Of a stretch of DNA of 47,779 nucleotides, positions 34,801 to 42,752 are shown one piece after another. The translations under genes were made by a program, and so were the position numbers. Below the pieces are notes generated by a model, which was not told the DNA's origin, ran no database searches, and was given only the letters and a program-made list of their open reading frames with translations. Source of the stretch: an uncultured Eubacteriales bacterium (lineage in GTDB: Bacteria; Bacillota; Clostridia; Oscillospirales; CAG-382); NCBI GenBank assembly GCA_934479825.1, contig CAKSOW010000020.1, forward strand, positions 1-47,779, written 5' to 3'. The first letter of the stretch is position 1. The number at the start of each line of letters is the position of its first letter.

Positions 34801-36101
34801 TCCGCCGTTTCGGGCGAACCCTCGTCATAATAGCCGAGAACCGGTCGGAATTCCTCATACGGTGTGACGCATGACCAACCGTGATTGGAGGTATACGCCC
34901 ACAAGGAGCAGACATTCATACCGACAATATTATCCGCCGAATCGGTCGGAATGACCGGTTCGGGCACATAATCCTCCTCGTCCACCATGGCGGCAAGCCG
35001 CACATCGTCAAAGCTCATGCCATTTTTAAGGCCTCTTATCCGAATATTGTCCACACCGTCCGAGGCCGATAGCAGATCAACGTCTTTTACGGTTCTGCCA
35101 TTGACCTTTATGCGCGCCGTACCTTCGTCGAAATCAATTTCGGCGCGAAGACGGTACCAGAAGTTTTCAAGCGCGTCCTCATACACCAAAACGCCGTTGC
35201 AATTGAGTTCTCCGTTTCTGTATTCAAATTGCAGCGTCTCTGTGTCTGCGTCGCACAAGCTAAAATAGTTTGCCGAATCGGCTGCGGCAAGGAAACAGAC
35301 ATCAAACGCCTGCTTGCCGCTTGTCTTGGCAAAGTATTTTTCAAGATATGCGCCGTTTCGCACATAACCGACCGTATTCTGGACATAGGCGGAGTTTTTA
35401 TCGCTCGACTCCCACCCATAGGGAATCTGTTTGGCCGAGCCGGTATAATAGGTAAAATCGTCATGCAGCGTGTAGTTGGCGACTAATTTAAGGCCGCTCG
35501 GCACAAGCGTCAGCGTATCCTCCGGCGTTGTGGAAAAGGCAAAGCGGTTGATGTTGTCCGACAAAAGCGCACTTTCGCCGAAATTTTGCCCGGCAATGAC
35601 GGTATTGGCTTTTCCGGTCTCAAAATCAAGCGTGATCAAAACATGGAAACTTGCTTTCCGGTTGTCCGGTGTGTACAGCTTGCGGCGCGAATCTTTTTCC
35701 AGAAGATAAAACGCGTTGTCGTCGGTTTCAAGCTGGTAAGTAATGTTTCCGTCCGAATCGGTCAACACCAGTTTCAATCCGTCAAAACCGTCACGGAACG
35801 CAAACGAAGTTTCAAGCGTTGCGATTCCCTCGTCCATGCGGTTCAAGTCGCGGTAAAGCGAACTGCCGCGCATGGTGCTCGTATCTTTCAGCACATCGTA
35901 GCCGCCGGCAATCGAAATGCGAAGATCGCCCCCGCGGTTATCCAAGGTCCACCCGGCCTGAATGCCCTCGTGCGAGCCGGCATAGGTCGAATTGTAGCTT
36001 AACGTATACGGTTCATAAGCCGCGGACGCGGTAAAAAATCCGGCAAACAGCGCTCCGGCGGCTAAGGCGGCAAGACGTTTTTTCAGTTGTTTTCGGTTCA
36101 T
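31818..36101 (-). CDS. Secreted GH99-like (WbsX-type) multidomain glycan enzyme
   Basis: 1427 residues. Signal peptide MNRKQLKKRLAALAAGALFA; AGGGAG 7 bases upstream. Two LamG-like beta-sandwich regions lie at about 30-375. The WbsX/GH99-like barrel spans about 388-705: VGMNVCSLW, LGYYDEGSPETADWEIKFLT, DNKPVLLVFG, and LSTWNEYGEGTYIMP, whose Glu residues fit the family's catalytic site. About 887-1000 resembles a copper-amine-oxidase N-terminal fold, used here as a structural module (DGLPMLYMPSFCDYFGF). Ligand-binding sandwich domains follow at about 1010-1150 and 1165-1340, with a short beta domain at the end. No SLH domains are present, unlike its paralogue at 42798-47435. GH99-type enzymes act on alpha-mannosides, but the true substrate here is unknown. 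Confidence 0.82.
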   Translation of the reverse strand: MNRKQLKKRLAALAAGALFAGFFTASAAYEPYTLSYNSTYAGSHEGIQAGWTLDNRGGDLRISIAGGYDVLKDTSTMRGSSLYRDLNRMDEGIATLETSFAFRDGFDGLKLVLTDSDGNITYQLETDDNAFYLLEKDSRRKLYTPDNRKASFHVLITLDFETGKANTVIAGQNFGESALLSDNINRFAFSTTPEDTLTLVPSGLKLVANYTLHDDFTYYTGSAKQIPYGWESSDKNSAYVQNTVGYVRNGAYLEKYFAKTSGKQAFDVCFLAAADSANYFSLCDADTETLQFEYRNGELNCNGVLVYEDALENFWYRLRAEIDFDEGTARIKVNGRTVKDVDLLSASDGVDNIRIRGLKNGMSFDDVRLAAMVDEEDYVPEPVIPTDSADNIVGMNVCSLWAYTSNHGWSCVTPYEEFRPVLGYYDEGSPETADWEIKFLTEHGVDFQAFCWYADKQNAPLKTTRNSIHLHDGYMNARYSDKMKYCIIWEAANGAHPKDSNAFRSYFVPFWIENYFKDDRYMVIDNKPVLLVFGINHFIDDMGSNAACKTELDYLREKVKELGFDDLIILASNAWDSDTLAKAGLDGCYAYNWGTKGYDIDYSIGCITSCAAVGKTYTVPTISTGFNSLPWHGTRYPNMSVSDYERGLMWVRDTYFETYPKKAWQNHFMMLSTWNEYGEGTYIMPAEKLNGFGYLDTIRKVFTDDDTVHNDVVPDEKQLSRITKNYPQHIRLLRRLDSERNDLSESLFSLQTICLDNPLDYLVSGASNVVYDGKISGVSQANASYLTYIEARDTVGLSMDALNALRITMSVSEDTEVNVYYTTTASPKYDKKNKLTFTALAGAEKSYTVELGSVSGTLDKIRIYPADRSGVRFSVRSVEGLGAGRLYVDEKAFLSSVYPVERDGNMYYPFDPSLAQGYIMNLHFEWDFDSKALTFYGDGNKKITYTVGSDTAITDSGTLSLPCEVFTVDGLPMLYMPSFCDYFGFQWYRKGKNFYVHTLNYEDNSYLFTRPQNEWDFSHGLSLGWTANAVYYNVGDTLYVRATDNDTRMQSGKVSFDSAAYDELEICLSYNSKRNGGDHLQCFFITDEDSSWDEKKSVRLPYSSLSTNGEFQTFRMKLSDCAYWKDTVTEIRIDPFNAAESEGYIKFIRLVPTGKRSHDESFTGVSFDAEDGKMPFTSGNAELSVVTDPTDSANHVYRVMPKSAGTYAAMEYAMYFEPGATYTVSYDVMAGSLYGGDTETKVSTVIHADPRYDDPKQYKKQNPDDHVQSPTSPASVSNSGQWRHTERTFTVPAYAFIRSTDAFRIYANPDSAKDRPTRALEFYVDNLVITKTTGISLSVDYAAADKNGNVTVTGSTAQALPTGQTLIAALYDAHGRFMTLQMPKVGDGGAFSVTFAGLSDAETVKVYLWSGMRTLRPTAAAITKKIG

Positions 36102-36161
36102 GGGAAACTCCCTTTCTCATTTGGCACGACACAGACGGACAAGCCATTTTCCTAATTGTAT

Positions 36162-36190
36162 ATTATAGCATAGATCTGTGAGTTTTGTAT
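36162..36190 (-). promoter_or_regulatory. Extended -10 promoter of the GH99-like gene
   Basis: TATAAT (36162-36167, minus strand) is preceded by TGC, an extended -10. The -35 box (ATACAA) is weak. The leader is about 55 bases. Confidence 0.6.
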
Positions 36191-36274
36191 GCTTTTTTTG
36201 CGTAAAAAAACACTTTTTGTAAAATGCTACAAAAACAGGCTTTTCGCCTTGTGCAAAATGCTCGTATGCTTGCA

Positions 36275-36320
36275 GAAAAAACGCGCTCCCAACGTTTGGA
36301 ATATCCGAACCGTTGGGAGC
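36275..36320 (-). terminator. Terminator of the VanZ-like gene
   Basis: The stem GCTCCCAACG/CGTTGGGAGC (36311-36320 and 36285-36294), extended by imperfect pairing, is followed on the minus strand by GCGTTTTTTC. It ends the vanZ-glmM-glmS side before the GH99-like gene's promoter. Confidence 0.8.
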
Positions 36321-36379
36321 GAAAATTATTTTATAAAAAATGTAATCCAATAAGCCTTGAAAGCCTTACACGGCCTTTT

Positions 36380-37153
36380 TCAGCCTATTCCCTGCTCTTT
36401 TTTTCGCTGTAACTTGGTACGCACAGCAAAGAAAAGGAAGACAAGGAAAATGCCGACAAGCGCACCCGAACTGTCGATACAGACATCGGTGAACTCTGCG
36501 CCGCGCCCGGGCACGAACAGCTGGTGAAACTCATCGCATAAAGCATAGAACACGCAGATAAGCCAAGCCGACGCATATACGCGCCAATGCGGTTTGCCGT
36601 AATAGGAGCGAACCGTGCACAAAACAAGGATTCCAAGCCCTAAAAACATGCAGAAATGCGCCGCCTTGCGGACAAAGGATTTAAAGAAAGTTTTGGGAAT
36701 TCCCAGCCAGTCGCGTTTGGGAACGGGGTCATAATCCTTGCTGTTGCCGCCGTGCGAAAACACTTCAGCCGCTTCGTCATCCTTGTCAGTCTTGCCGGAA
36801 GAATTTTCCGGGACAGCCGGAGTAGTTCCGGGGTTGTCCTCATCGCTTTTGGATTCGTTTTCCTTCGAAAAACTGGAAGAATCCGGATTCTTAACCGAAC
36901 CGTTTTCCGTTTCCGAAACCAGGGTATTCGTCCCGTCCGAAACCGTCCCCGACGCGCCGTTTTCTGCGTCAGACGAGCTTTCGGTATGTTCGCCCGGTTC
37001 AAGCAGATTTAAGATCAATCGGGTAAAAGCGTCGCTGACATTGGAAGATTTGGTGGCGTCCTGCGCCGAAAGCATGAAGATCAAAACCATCCAGACAGCT
37101 GTTATCACAGCCAGACATTTGGTCTTTGATACTGCCCCGTGCATACATTCCAC
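36380..37153 (-). CDS. VanZ-family membrane protein with acidic loop insertion
   Basis: 257 residues. An N-terminal membrane helix with the VanZ motif (LIFMLSAQDATKSS) and a C-terminal part with RKAAHFCMFLGLGILV, YALCDEFHQLFVPGRGAEF and DVCIDSSGALVG are typical of VanZ-like proteins, several of which affect glycopeptide or lipid-envelope stress. Between them lie about 100 residues (about 53-155) rich in Ser, Glu, Asp, Asn and Gly (for instance SSSDAENGASGTVSDG), much longer than the normal loop and probably outside the membrane. GGGGTGG precedes the ATG. It follows glmM by 40 bases, so it likely shares the amino-sugar transcript. Confidence 0.85.
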   Translation of the reverse strand: MECMHGAVSKTKCLAVITAVWMVLIFMLSAQDATKSSNVSDAFTRLILNLLEPGEHTESSSDAENGASGTVSDGTNTLVSETENGSVKNPDSSSFSKENESKSDEDNPGTTPAVPENSSGKTDKDDEAAEVFSHGGNSKDYDPVPKRDWLGIPKTFFKSFVRKAAHFCMFLGLGILVLCTVRSYYGKPHWRVYASAWLICVFYALCDEFHQLFVPGRGAEFTDVCIDSSGALVGIFLVFLFFAVRTKLQRKKEQGIG

Positions 37154-37193
37154 CCCTTCCGTCAGATTGCTTTTCTATTTGGCTTAATTTGGT

Positions 37194-38540
37194 TTAATGA
37201 ACGGCCAGTCCCTTATTTTCAATGACATCCACAACTTTTTTCGCCAATGCCTCGCAAAGATTCTCGCCCATGGCTTCCACCATCACGCGGACAACCGGTT
37301 CCGTGCCGCTCTTGCGGAGCAAGATCCGTCCGTTGTCGCCCAGCTGTTCCTTGGCATAGGCAAGCGCCGCCTGCACATCCGGGTCGGCAATCACCGCGTC
37401 CTTATCGTCCACGCGCACATTCTTCACAAGCTGCGGATAACGCGTAAAGCCCTCGCAGAGCTTGGAGGCAGGCTGTTTGCTTTCGATAAAGACTTCCATG
37501 ATTTTGAGCGCCGTAATAAGTCCGTCGCCGGTTGTGGCATATTTCGAGAAAATAATATGGCCGGATTCCTCGCCGCCCAGGCAAAGGCCTCCGTTCTGCA
37601 TGGCTTCATAGACGTACTTATCGCCGACATCGGTCTTGACATAGGAAATTCCCTTTTCTTCCAGCGCCTTGAAAAGACCGAGATTGGACATGACGGTTGC
37701 GGCAATGGTGTTTTCGGCAAGCTCGCCTTTTTGTTTCATATGGCAGCCGCAAAGATACAGAATATGGTCGCCGGTCAGAACGTTTCCGTTTTCATCAACA
37801 GCAAGGCACCGGTCGGCATCGCCGTCAAACGCAAAGCCGATATCAAGGCCGTTTTCCTTGACAAGCTCGCATAAGCCTTCGATATGCGTCGAACCGCAGT
37901 TATTGTTGATATTGAAACCGGTCGGCGTATTGTTGATGACAAAAGTATGCGCGCCGAGGGCATCGAAAATGCTCTTGGCAAGCATCCAGGTACTGCCGTT
38001 AGAGCAGTCAAGACCGACTTTGATTCCTTTATAGGAATATTTGGCAAGTGAAATGATATAACCGGTATAGCGGTTACGGCCGACGGCATAATCGACCGTA
38101 CAGCCGATATCCTCGCCGATGGCAAACGGAATCTCTCCGATAATGCCGTCGAGATAAGCCTCAATATCGGCAATGATGGATTCGCTCATTTTTTCGCCGC
38201 GGCTGTTGATCAGTTTAATGCCGTTGTCGTTATAGGGGTTGTGGCTGGCGGAAATCATGATACCGCAGTCAAAATCTTCGGTACGCGCCACATACGAAAC
38301 CGAAGGAGTGGTGGTAACATGCAGAAGATATGCGTCCGCGCCGCTTGCAACAAGGCCTGCCACCAACGCATATTCAAACATGTAGCTGGAACGTCTGGTA
38401 TCCTTGCCGATAACGATCTTGCACTTATGTTCTTTGCCGTAGTACCAGCCGAGATACCGGCCGACTTTATAGGCATGTTCAACGTTCAAGGTAATATTGG
38501 CTTCGCCGCGGAAGCCGTCAGTACCGAAATATTTTCCCAT
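37194..38540 (-). CDS. glmM: Phosphoglucosamine mutase
   Basis: 448 residues, the same length as Bacillus GlmM. It converts glucosamine-6-phosphate to glucosamine-1-phosphate for UDP-GlcNAc and cell-wall synthesis. Motifs are complete: MGKYFGTDGFRGEAN at the start, the phosphoserine loop MISASHNPYNDNGIKL, the metal loop FDGDADRCLAVD, the sugar loop GGEESGHIIF and the phosphate loop RKSGTEPVVRVMVE. GGAG lies 8 bases before the ATG. It follows glmS by 129 bases containing a hairpin and precedes the VanZ-like gene. Confidence 0.96.
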   Translation of the reverse strand: MGKYFGTDGFRGEANITLNVEHAYKVGRYLGWYYGKEHKCKIVIGKDTRRSSYMFEYALVAGLVASGADAYLLHVTTTPSVSYVARTEDFDCGIMISASHNPYNDNGIKLINSRGEKMSESIIADIEAYLDGIIGEIPFAIGEDIGCTVDYAVGRNRYTGYIISLAKYSYKGIKVGLDCSNGSTWMLAKSIFDALGAHTFVINNTPTGFNINNNCGSTHIEGLCELVKENGLDIGFAFDGDADRCLAVDENGNVLTGDHILYLCGCHMKQKGELAENTIAATVMSNLGLFKALEEKGISYVKTDVGDKYVYEAMQNGGLCLGGEESGHIIFSKYATTGDGLITALKIMEVFIESKQPASKLCEGFTRYPQLVKNVRVDDKDAVIADPDVQAALAYAKEQLGDNGRILLRKSGTEPVVRVMVEAMGENLCEALAKKVVDVIENKGLAVH

Positions 38541-38607
38541 TATATATTCTCCATTTTACTCTTAACAGTATTATTTTATGCACCGGTTCTCTCATTTAGA
38601 ACCGTTT

Positions 38608-38645
38608 CTTCGGGATTTTCCGCAAAAATACGGAAAACCCCGAAG
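38608..38645 (-). terminator. Hairpin between glmS and glmM
   Basis: CTTCGGGATTTTCCG pairs with CGGAAAACCCCGAAG (one non-Watson-Crick pair), 25 bases after the glmS stop. A weaker GGTTCT/AGAACC hairpin follows (38585-38603). There is no T-run, so this may stabilise or partly attenuate the transcript rather than end it. Confidence 0.5.
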
Positions 38646-38669
38646 CGCACACATCTCTGCCGTTTTTTC

Positions 38670-40505
38670 TTACTCAACCGTCACCGATTTTGCAAGGTTA
38701 CGCGGCTTATCCACGTCACAGCCAAGCTGTAAGGCTGTATAATAAGCGATGAGCTGTGAAAGGGTTGCCGTCGGAATGGGCATGAACAGCTCATCAAGCG
38801 TCGGCACGCGAAGCACATCGTCCGCCACGTTTTCCGGAACAGACGCGTTTTCATCGCACAGAAGAATCACTCTTGCACCGCGCGCACGCACTTCTTTGAT
38901 GTTGCTCAACATCTTGTCGTAAAGACCGGCATAGTTGGCAAGCGCAAACACCGGCGTTCCGTCCGTAATCAGCGAAATCGTGCCGTGTTTGAGTTCTCCT
39001 GCCGCATACGCCTCGCAGTGAATATAGGAAATTTCCTTTAATTTGAGCGCCGATTCCATGCTTAAAGCATAGTCTGCACCGCGTCCGATAAAGAAAATAT
39101 CGTTGTTATCCTTATATTTCTTTGCGATCTCAGCACACTTCTTTTCACAGTCGAGCGCCTTTTGGATCATCTGCGGTGCGATATCGAGAAGTTCTGCCGC
39201 CAGCGCCTTTACTTTTTCCGCATCAAGCTTTCCGCACGCATAGGCAAGACGAAGCGCAAACAGATACATGACTGCAAGCTGTACGGTATAAGCCTTGGTG
39301 CTGGCCACGGCAATTTCCGGCCCGGCCCAGGTATAGACCACGCTGTCTGCTTCTCTTGCAATCGAAGAGCCTGCGACATTGACTACGGCAAGCGTATACA
39401 CGCCGCGTTCCTTGGCAAGGCGAAGAGCCGCTAACGTATCTGCTGTTTCGCCCGACTGCGAAACAATGATAACCAAGTCATGCTTTCCTAAAATCGGGTC
39501 TTTATACCGGAATTCCGACGCAATCTCCACATTCACCGGTACGCGCGCCAGTTTTTCAACGGCGTATTTTCCGATAAGACCTGCGTGCATAGCCGTTCCG
39601 CAGGCAACAATGTGAATGCGTTCAAAAGACGCAAGGCGTTCGTCGGTAAGCTCCGGGATTCCGAAATCCGGCATGCCGTTCTTGATACGCGGACGGACAG
39701 TTTTGATAATAGCGTCCGGTTCCTCATGAATCTCCTTGATCATGAAGTGCGGATAGCCGCCCTTTTCGGCCGCTTCGATATCCCAATCCGCCGTTTCGAG
39801 CTTTTTGGAAACCGTTTTCCCGTCGCGCGAAAGAACCGTCACGTCCTTTGCCGTGATAACAGCCACTTCGCCCTCATCGATACGGAAATACCGGTTGGTA
39901 TACTTCAAAACAGCCGGAATATCCGACGCAATGAAGTTACCGTTGTCCGATACGGCAATAATCAAGGGGTTATCCTTGCGCGTGGCATATATCGTACCCG
40001 GATGGCCGGCAAAAACTGCGCCGATGGCATAAGAACCGGCAAGATGCGCGATAGCCTTTTGCATGGCCGTGGCCGGGTCGCCGGTTTCGACATAGTAGTA
40101 ATCGATGAGTTTCGCCGCGATTTCGGTATCGGTTTCCGAAACGAACGTATAGCCCTTTCCAACCAAGAAATCCTTGATCTCATGATAGTTCTCGATGATA
40201 CCGTTATGCACGATATACACGCGCGGCGTACCGTGCGGATGCGCATTGACATCGCTCGGTTCGCCATGGGTTGCCCAACGCGTATGACCGATTCCGCAAT
40301 AGCCGGAAAGCTTTTCGGACAGATGATTGATCTTGTCGCGAAGAAGCGCAAGTCTGCCCTTGGATTTGACCACTTTCAGGGTGTTGTTAGTGTCAAAAAC
40401 CGCAATACCAGCCGAGTCATAGCCGCGGTATTCGAGAGATTCAAGTCCTTCCAAAAGTCTCGGGACGGCGTTCTCGCCGCCCGTATAGCCGATAATTCCA
40501 CACAT
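38670..40505 (-). CDS. glmS: Glutamine-fructose-6-phosphate aminotransferase
   Basis: 611 residues, near the 600-610 usual for GlmS, which makes glucosamine-6-phosphate from fructose-6-phosphate and glutamine. The start MCGIIGYTGGENAVPRLLEG exposes the nucleophile Cys2, so ATG 40505 is right and the ORF's earlier start at 40580 is not. GIGHTRWATHGEPSD and NGIIENY mark the glutaminase domain. Two SIS domains follow (VSQSGETADTLAALR and YAAGELKHGTISL), and the protein ends DKPRNLAKSVTVE as expected. The leader carries a glmS ribozyme (40588-40749). Confidence 0.97.
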   Translation of the reverse strand: MCGIIGYTGGENAVPRLLEGLESLEYRGYDSAGIAVFDTNNTLKVVKSKGRLALLRDKINHLSEKLSGYCGIGHTRWATHGEPSDVNAHPHGTPRVYIVHNGIIENYHEIKDFLVGKGYTFVSETDTEIAAKLIDYYYVETGDPATAMQKAIAHLAGSYAIGAVFAGHPGTIYATRKDNPLIIAVSDNGNFIASDIPAVLKYTNRYFRIDEGEVAVITAKDVTVLSRDGKTVSKKLETADWDIEAAEKGGYPHFMIKEIHEEPDAIIKTVRPRIKNGMPDFGIPELTDERLASFERIHIVACGTAMHAGLIGKYAVEKLARVPVNVEIASEFRYKDPILGKHDLVIIVSQSGETADTLAALRLAKERGVYTLAVVNVAGSSIAREADSVVYTWAGPEIAVASTKAYTVQLAVMYLFALRLAYACGKLDAEKVKALAAELLDIAPQMIQKALDCEKKCAEIAKKYKDNNDIFFIGRGADYALSMESALKLKEISYIHCEAYAAGELKHGTISLITDGTPVFALANYAGLYDKMLSNIKEVRARGARVILLCDENASVPENVADDVLRVPTLDELFMPIPTATLSQLIAYYTALQLGCDVDKPRNLAKSVTVE

Positions 40506-40587
40506 AATAATAGTCTCCGTTTCACAAAATTTGCTTTTGTTCCGGTGGGACAAAGCCGGAATTGTCAGCTTAAAATTCAATTTTTAA

Positions 40588-40749
40588 AGTTCAGTTCTCC
40601 GTGAATCCGATTTTGTACGGTTTACTTTCGCAAGCCGCTTTGTTCGGATTCTTTCGACAGGAGCTGCCGAAGAAATATCCGCCGAATTTTCGATAATTTC
40701 TTTCCTCGTCGCCGTACAGAAATAAGCCGTACCTGTACGGTCTGGCGCT
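40588..40749 (-). ncRNA. glmS self-cleaving ribozyme
   Basis: On the minus strand the leader has all landmarks of the glmS ribozyme in order. AGCGCC (40744-40749) carries the cleavage site between A and G. Then come the P2 stem CCGTAC/GTACGG, the conserved GACGAGG, TTATCGAAAATTCGGCGGAT, a TCTTCGGC closing segment, and the downstream P3-P4 hairpins. Glucosamine-6-phosphate acts as the cofactor for cleavage, which lowers glmS expression when product is plentiful. It ends about 83 bases before the glmS ATG. The family identity rests on these conserved blocks and on its position. Confidence 0.92.
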
Positions 40750-40886
40750 AAAACAGGGATCAAGACTCCAAAGAGCCTTGCCATTCGCCAAGAGCAGGCG
40801 AAACTGTCTTTTCAGTAAAAGCTGCAAATACGATTGCCGCGTGAAAGCGGCCGTTTTGCGACTACGCTTTTCCGTGTCCCGTATTC

Positions 40887-40915
40887 ATTATATTCCGTTT
40901 TTCATACAATGTCTC
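40887..40915 (-). promoter_or_regulatory. Probable promoter of the glmS transcript
   Basis: TATAAT (40887-40892, minus strand) lies 17 bases from GAGACA (40910-40915), which matches four of six -35 positions. Transcription would begin about 130 bases before the ribozyme cleavage site. Confidence 0.6.
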
Positions 40916-40939
40916 GGCAAAGCGTTCCGTCCGAAAGCG

Positions 40940-41596
40940 TTAAAGCTTTGCGACGATGCTCTTTTCCGATTTGAAGATACGGTTTGCCGGAATGTAACCG
41001 CGCACGCGCGAGAGCGGATAGACTGTGCAGTTTTTGCCAAGCACTGTGCCGGGGCACAAGACGCTGTTGCAGCCGACTTCGGTTTCGTCTCCGACCATAG
41101 CGCCAAACTTTTTAAGCCCGGTTTCCACTTTTCCGTCGGCCGTTTTCACCGATACGGGCGTTTTGTCGCTCTTGACATTGGACGTGATAGCGCCTGCACC
41201 AAGATGAGACTTATAGCCGAGCACCGAATCGCCGACATAATTATAGTGCGGAACCTGAACATTGTCAAAAATAATGCTGTTCTTGACCTCAGTCGAGTTG
41301 CCGACCACACAGTTATCCCCCACAAGCACACTGCCGCGGATAAAGGCGCAATGTCTTACCTCGGTGTTTTCACCGATGATACAAGGGGCTGCAAGATAGG
41401 CGCTCGGAAAAACTTTGGCGCTTTTGGCAATCCAGACGTTTTCGCTTACCATATCGTACTTTTCCGTGTCTAACGTTTTGCCGAGTTCGATAATAAAATT
41501 CTTTATCTCACCAAGCGCTTCCCACGGATATTCATACTTTTCAAGGAGCGGACGTGCCAGCGTATGGGACAGATCATACAGTTCTGCTGTTTTCAT
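40940..41596 (-). CDS. GlmU-like hexapeptide-repeat acyltransferase/pyrophosphorylase-related protein
   Basis: 218 residues. A short N-terminal region (MKTAELYDLSHTLARPLLEK) precedes a left-handed beta-helix with hexapeptide rungs such as VWIAKSAKVFPSAYLAAPCI, IIGENTEVRHCAFIRG and CVVGNSTEVKNSI. The later GLKKFGAMVGDETEVGCNSV resembles the C-terminal acetyltransferase part of GlmU. The nucleotidyltransferase half of GlmU is absent. Databases often label this family UDP-GlcNAc pyrophosphorylase, but acetyl transfer to an amino sugar fits the fold better. AGGAGG precedes ATG 41596. It sits just upstream of glmS and glmM on the same strand with its own promoter. Confidence 0.78.
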   Translation of the reverse strand: MKTAELYDLSHTLARPLLEKYEYPWEALGEIKNFIIELGKTLDTEKYDMVSENVWIAKSAKVFPSAYLAAPCIIGENTEVRHCAFIRGSVLVGDNCVVGNSTEVKNSIIFDNVQVPHYNYVGDSVLGYKSHLGAGAITSNVKSDKTPVSVKTADGKVETGLKKFGAMVGDETEVGCNSVLCPGTVLGKNCTVYPLSRVRGYIPANRIFKSEKSIVAKL

Positions 41597-41661
41597 GCTC
41601 TTTCCTCCTTTCATCAAAAATGGGCAATGCGTCAGGGCATAAACCGACACATTACCTGATA

Positions 41662-41690
41662 ATTATAACATATCTTTGTCATTATTTCAA
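41662..41690 (-). promoter_or_regulatory. Promoter of the GlmU-like gene
   Basis: TTGAAA (41685-41690) and TATAAT (41662-41667) on the minus strand have a 17-base spacer. The leader is about 60 bases. Confidence 0.8.
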
Positions 41691-41761
41691 TAGTTTTTCG
41701 ATGTTTTTTCAATATCTGTCCATTCGCTCAAAAATATGGCTTCGTTCTGTGAAATAGATAG

Positions 41762-41804
41762 AAAAATCAAACAAAAAGGCGGAATGCATGTTTCGCATTC
41801 CGCC
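41762..41804 (-). terminator. Terminator of xpt
   Basis: The stem GGCGGAATGC/GCATTCCGCC (41778-41787 and 41795-41804) is followed on the minus strand by TTTTTGTTTGATTTTT. It separates xpt from the amino-sugar genes. Confidence 0.9.
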
Positions 41805-41855
41805 GCAGTGTATATGTACCTTCAACATGCCGTAAAACAAATATGACAGCACGCT

Positions 41856-42440
41856 TTATTGCTCGTTTTCCTCAAATTCAATATTTCCCTCGTCATCCAT
41901 GGAGCGGATAACTGCAAGCGATTTGAGATTGACTCCCATTTCGCGCAGTTTTTCGCCGCCTTTTTGGAAACCCTTTTCAATGACAATACCCATACCGGTC
42001 ACATTCGCACCGGCCTGTTTGACGATATCGATAAGTCCGAACGCCGCCTTGCCATTGGCAAGAAAATCGTCGATAATCAGAATATTTTCATCGGGATGCA
42101 GAAATTTGACCGAAACCATGACGTCATAGGTTTTTCCGTGTGTGAACGAATGCACGGGTGCGGAAAAAACGCTGCCTTCAATGTTTTTGGATTTTGCTTT
42201 TTTGGCAAACACCACCGGTACGCCGAAATATTGCGCAGTCACGCAGGCGAGTCCGATACCGGAGGCTTCGATGGTTAAAATCTTATCCACCTTGATATCC
42301 GAAAAAAGGCGTTTGAATTCCTTGCCGATCTCGTTATAGAGTGAAATATCGATCTGATGATTCAAAAAGCTGTCCACTTTCAGTACGCCGCCCGGCGCAA
42401 CATGTCCATCCTTGCGTATTCTGTCTTCAAGAAGCTGCAT
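41856..42440 (-). CDS. xpt: Xanthine phosphoribosyltransferase
   Basis: 194 residues from ATG 42440, the same length as Bacillus Xpt, which salvages xanthine to XMP using PRPP. The N-terminal LKVDSFLNHQIDISLYNEIG and the PRPP loop ILIIDDFLANGKAAFGLIDI are strongly conserved, as is GIVIEKGFQ. The frame also opens at a TTG four codons upstream, but relatives start at the chosen Met. The ribosome site (GGAAAGG) is rather far, so the start is slightly uncertain. The gene has its own promoter and terminator. No purine riboswitch is present in the short leader, unlike in Bacillus. Confidence 0.95.
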   Translation of the reverse strand: MQLLEDRIRKDGHVAPGGVLKVDSFLNHQIDISLYNEIGKEFKRLFSDIKVDKILTIEASGIGLACVTAQYFGVPVVFAKKAKSKNIEGSVFSAPVHSFTHGKTYDVMVSVKFLHPDENILIIDDFLANGKAAFGLIDIVKQAGANVTGMGIVIEKGFQKGGEKLREMGVNLKSLAVIRSMDDEGNIEFEENEQ

Positions 42441-42481
42441 AACAAGATTCAACCTTTCCGGTTTTGTAGAAATATAAAAGT

Positions 42482-42510
42482 ATTATACTACGAACCCCGG
42501 AAAAATGCAA
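42482..42510 (-). promoter_or_regulatory. Promoter of xpt
   Basis: TTGCAT (42505-42510) and TATAAT (42482-42487) on the minus strand have a 17-base spacer. The leader to ATG 42440 is only about 35 bases, too short for a purine riboswitch. Confidence 0.75.
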
Positions 42511-42529
42511 GGGATTTTTCAAAAAAAGA

Positions 42530-42752
42530 CAGCGGGGGGCCTTTTCACAAAAGTGAAAAGGCCCCAAAAGGTGTTTTTAGGATGCTTTTCGGTTCTCGAA
42601 AAGCGAGCCCAAAGTGCCCCTTTTGGAGACTTTTCGGGAAAAGTCAAACTCCCCTGAGAGCCTCTTTCCGGGCTATCCGAAAAAGCCAAAGCCGCCCGAT
42701 GAAAAACCATCGGGCGGCACCAAATTTCTTTTACTCCCTTTTCTTAAAAGAA
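42530..42752. repeat. Array of palindromes below the SLH/GH99-like gene
   Basis: Five hairpins stand in a row: GGGGCCTTTTCAC-AAAA-complement (42536-42565), GCTTTTCGG...CGAAAAGC (42582-42604), CTTTTCGGGAAAAG (42631-42644), GCCGCCCGATG...CATCGGGCGGC (42690-42717) and CCCTTTTCTTAAAAGAAAAGGG (42736-42757). The part at about 42655-42717 is homologous to the unit at 1128-1191, in the same relation to a minus-strand surface gene. No gene is seen. It belongs to a dispersed intergenic repeat family. Confidence 0.65.

Noticed and set aside
39585..40604. A 339-codon plus-strand ORF opposite glmS
   Set aside because: It is fully antisense to glmS, whose motifs are complete. No family resemblance.
42441..42530. 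Purine riboswitch upstream of xpt
   Set aside because: The promoter lies at 42482-42510, leaving a leader of only about 35 bases with no room for the aptamer.
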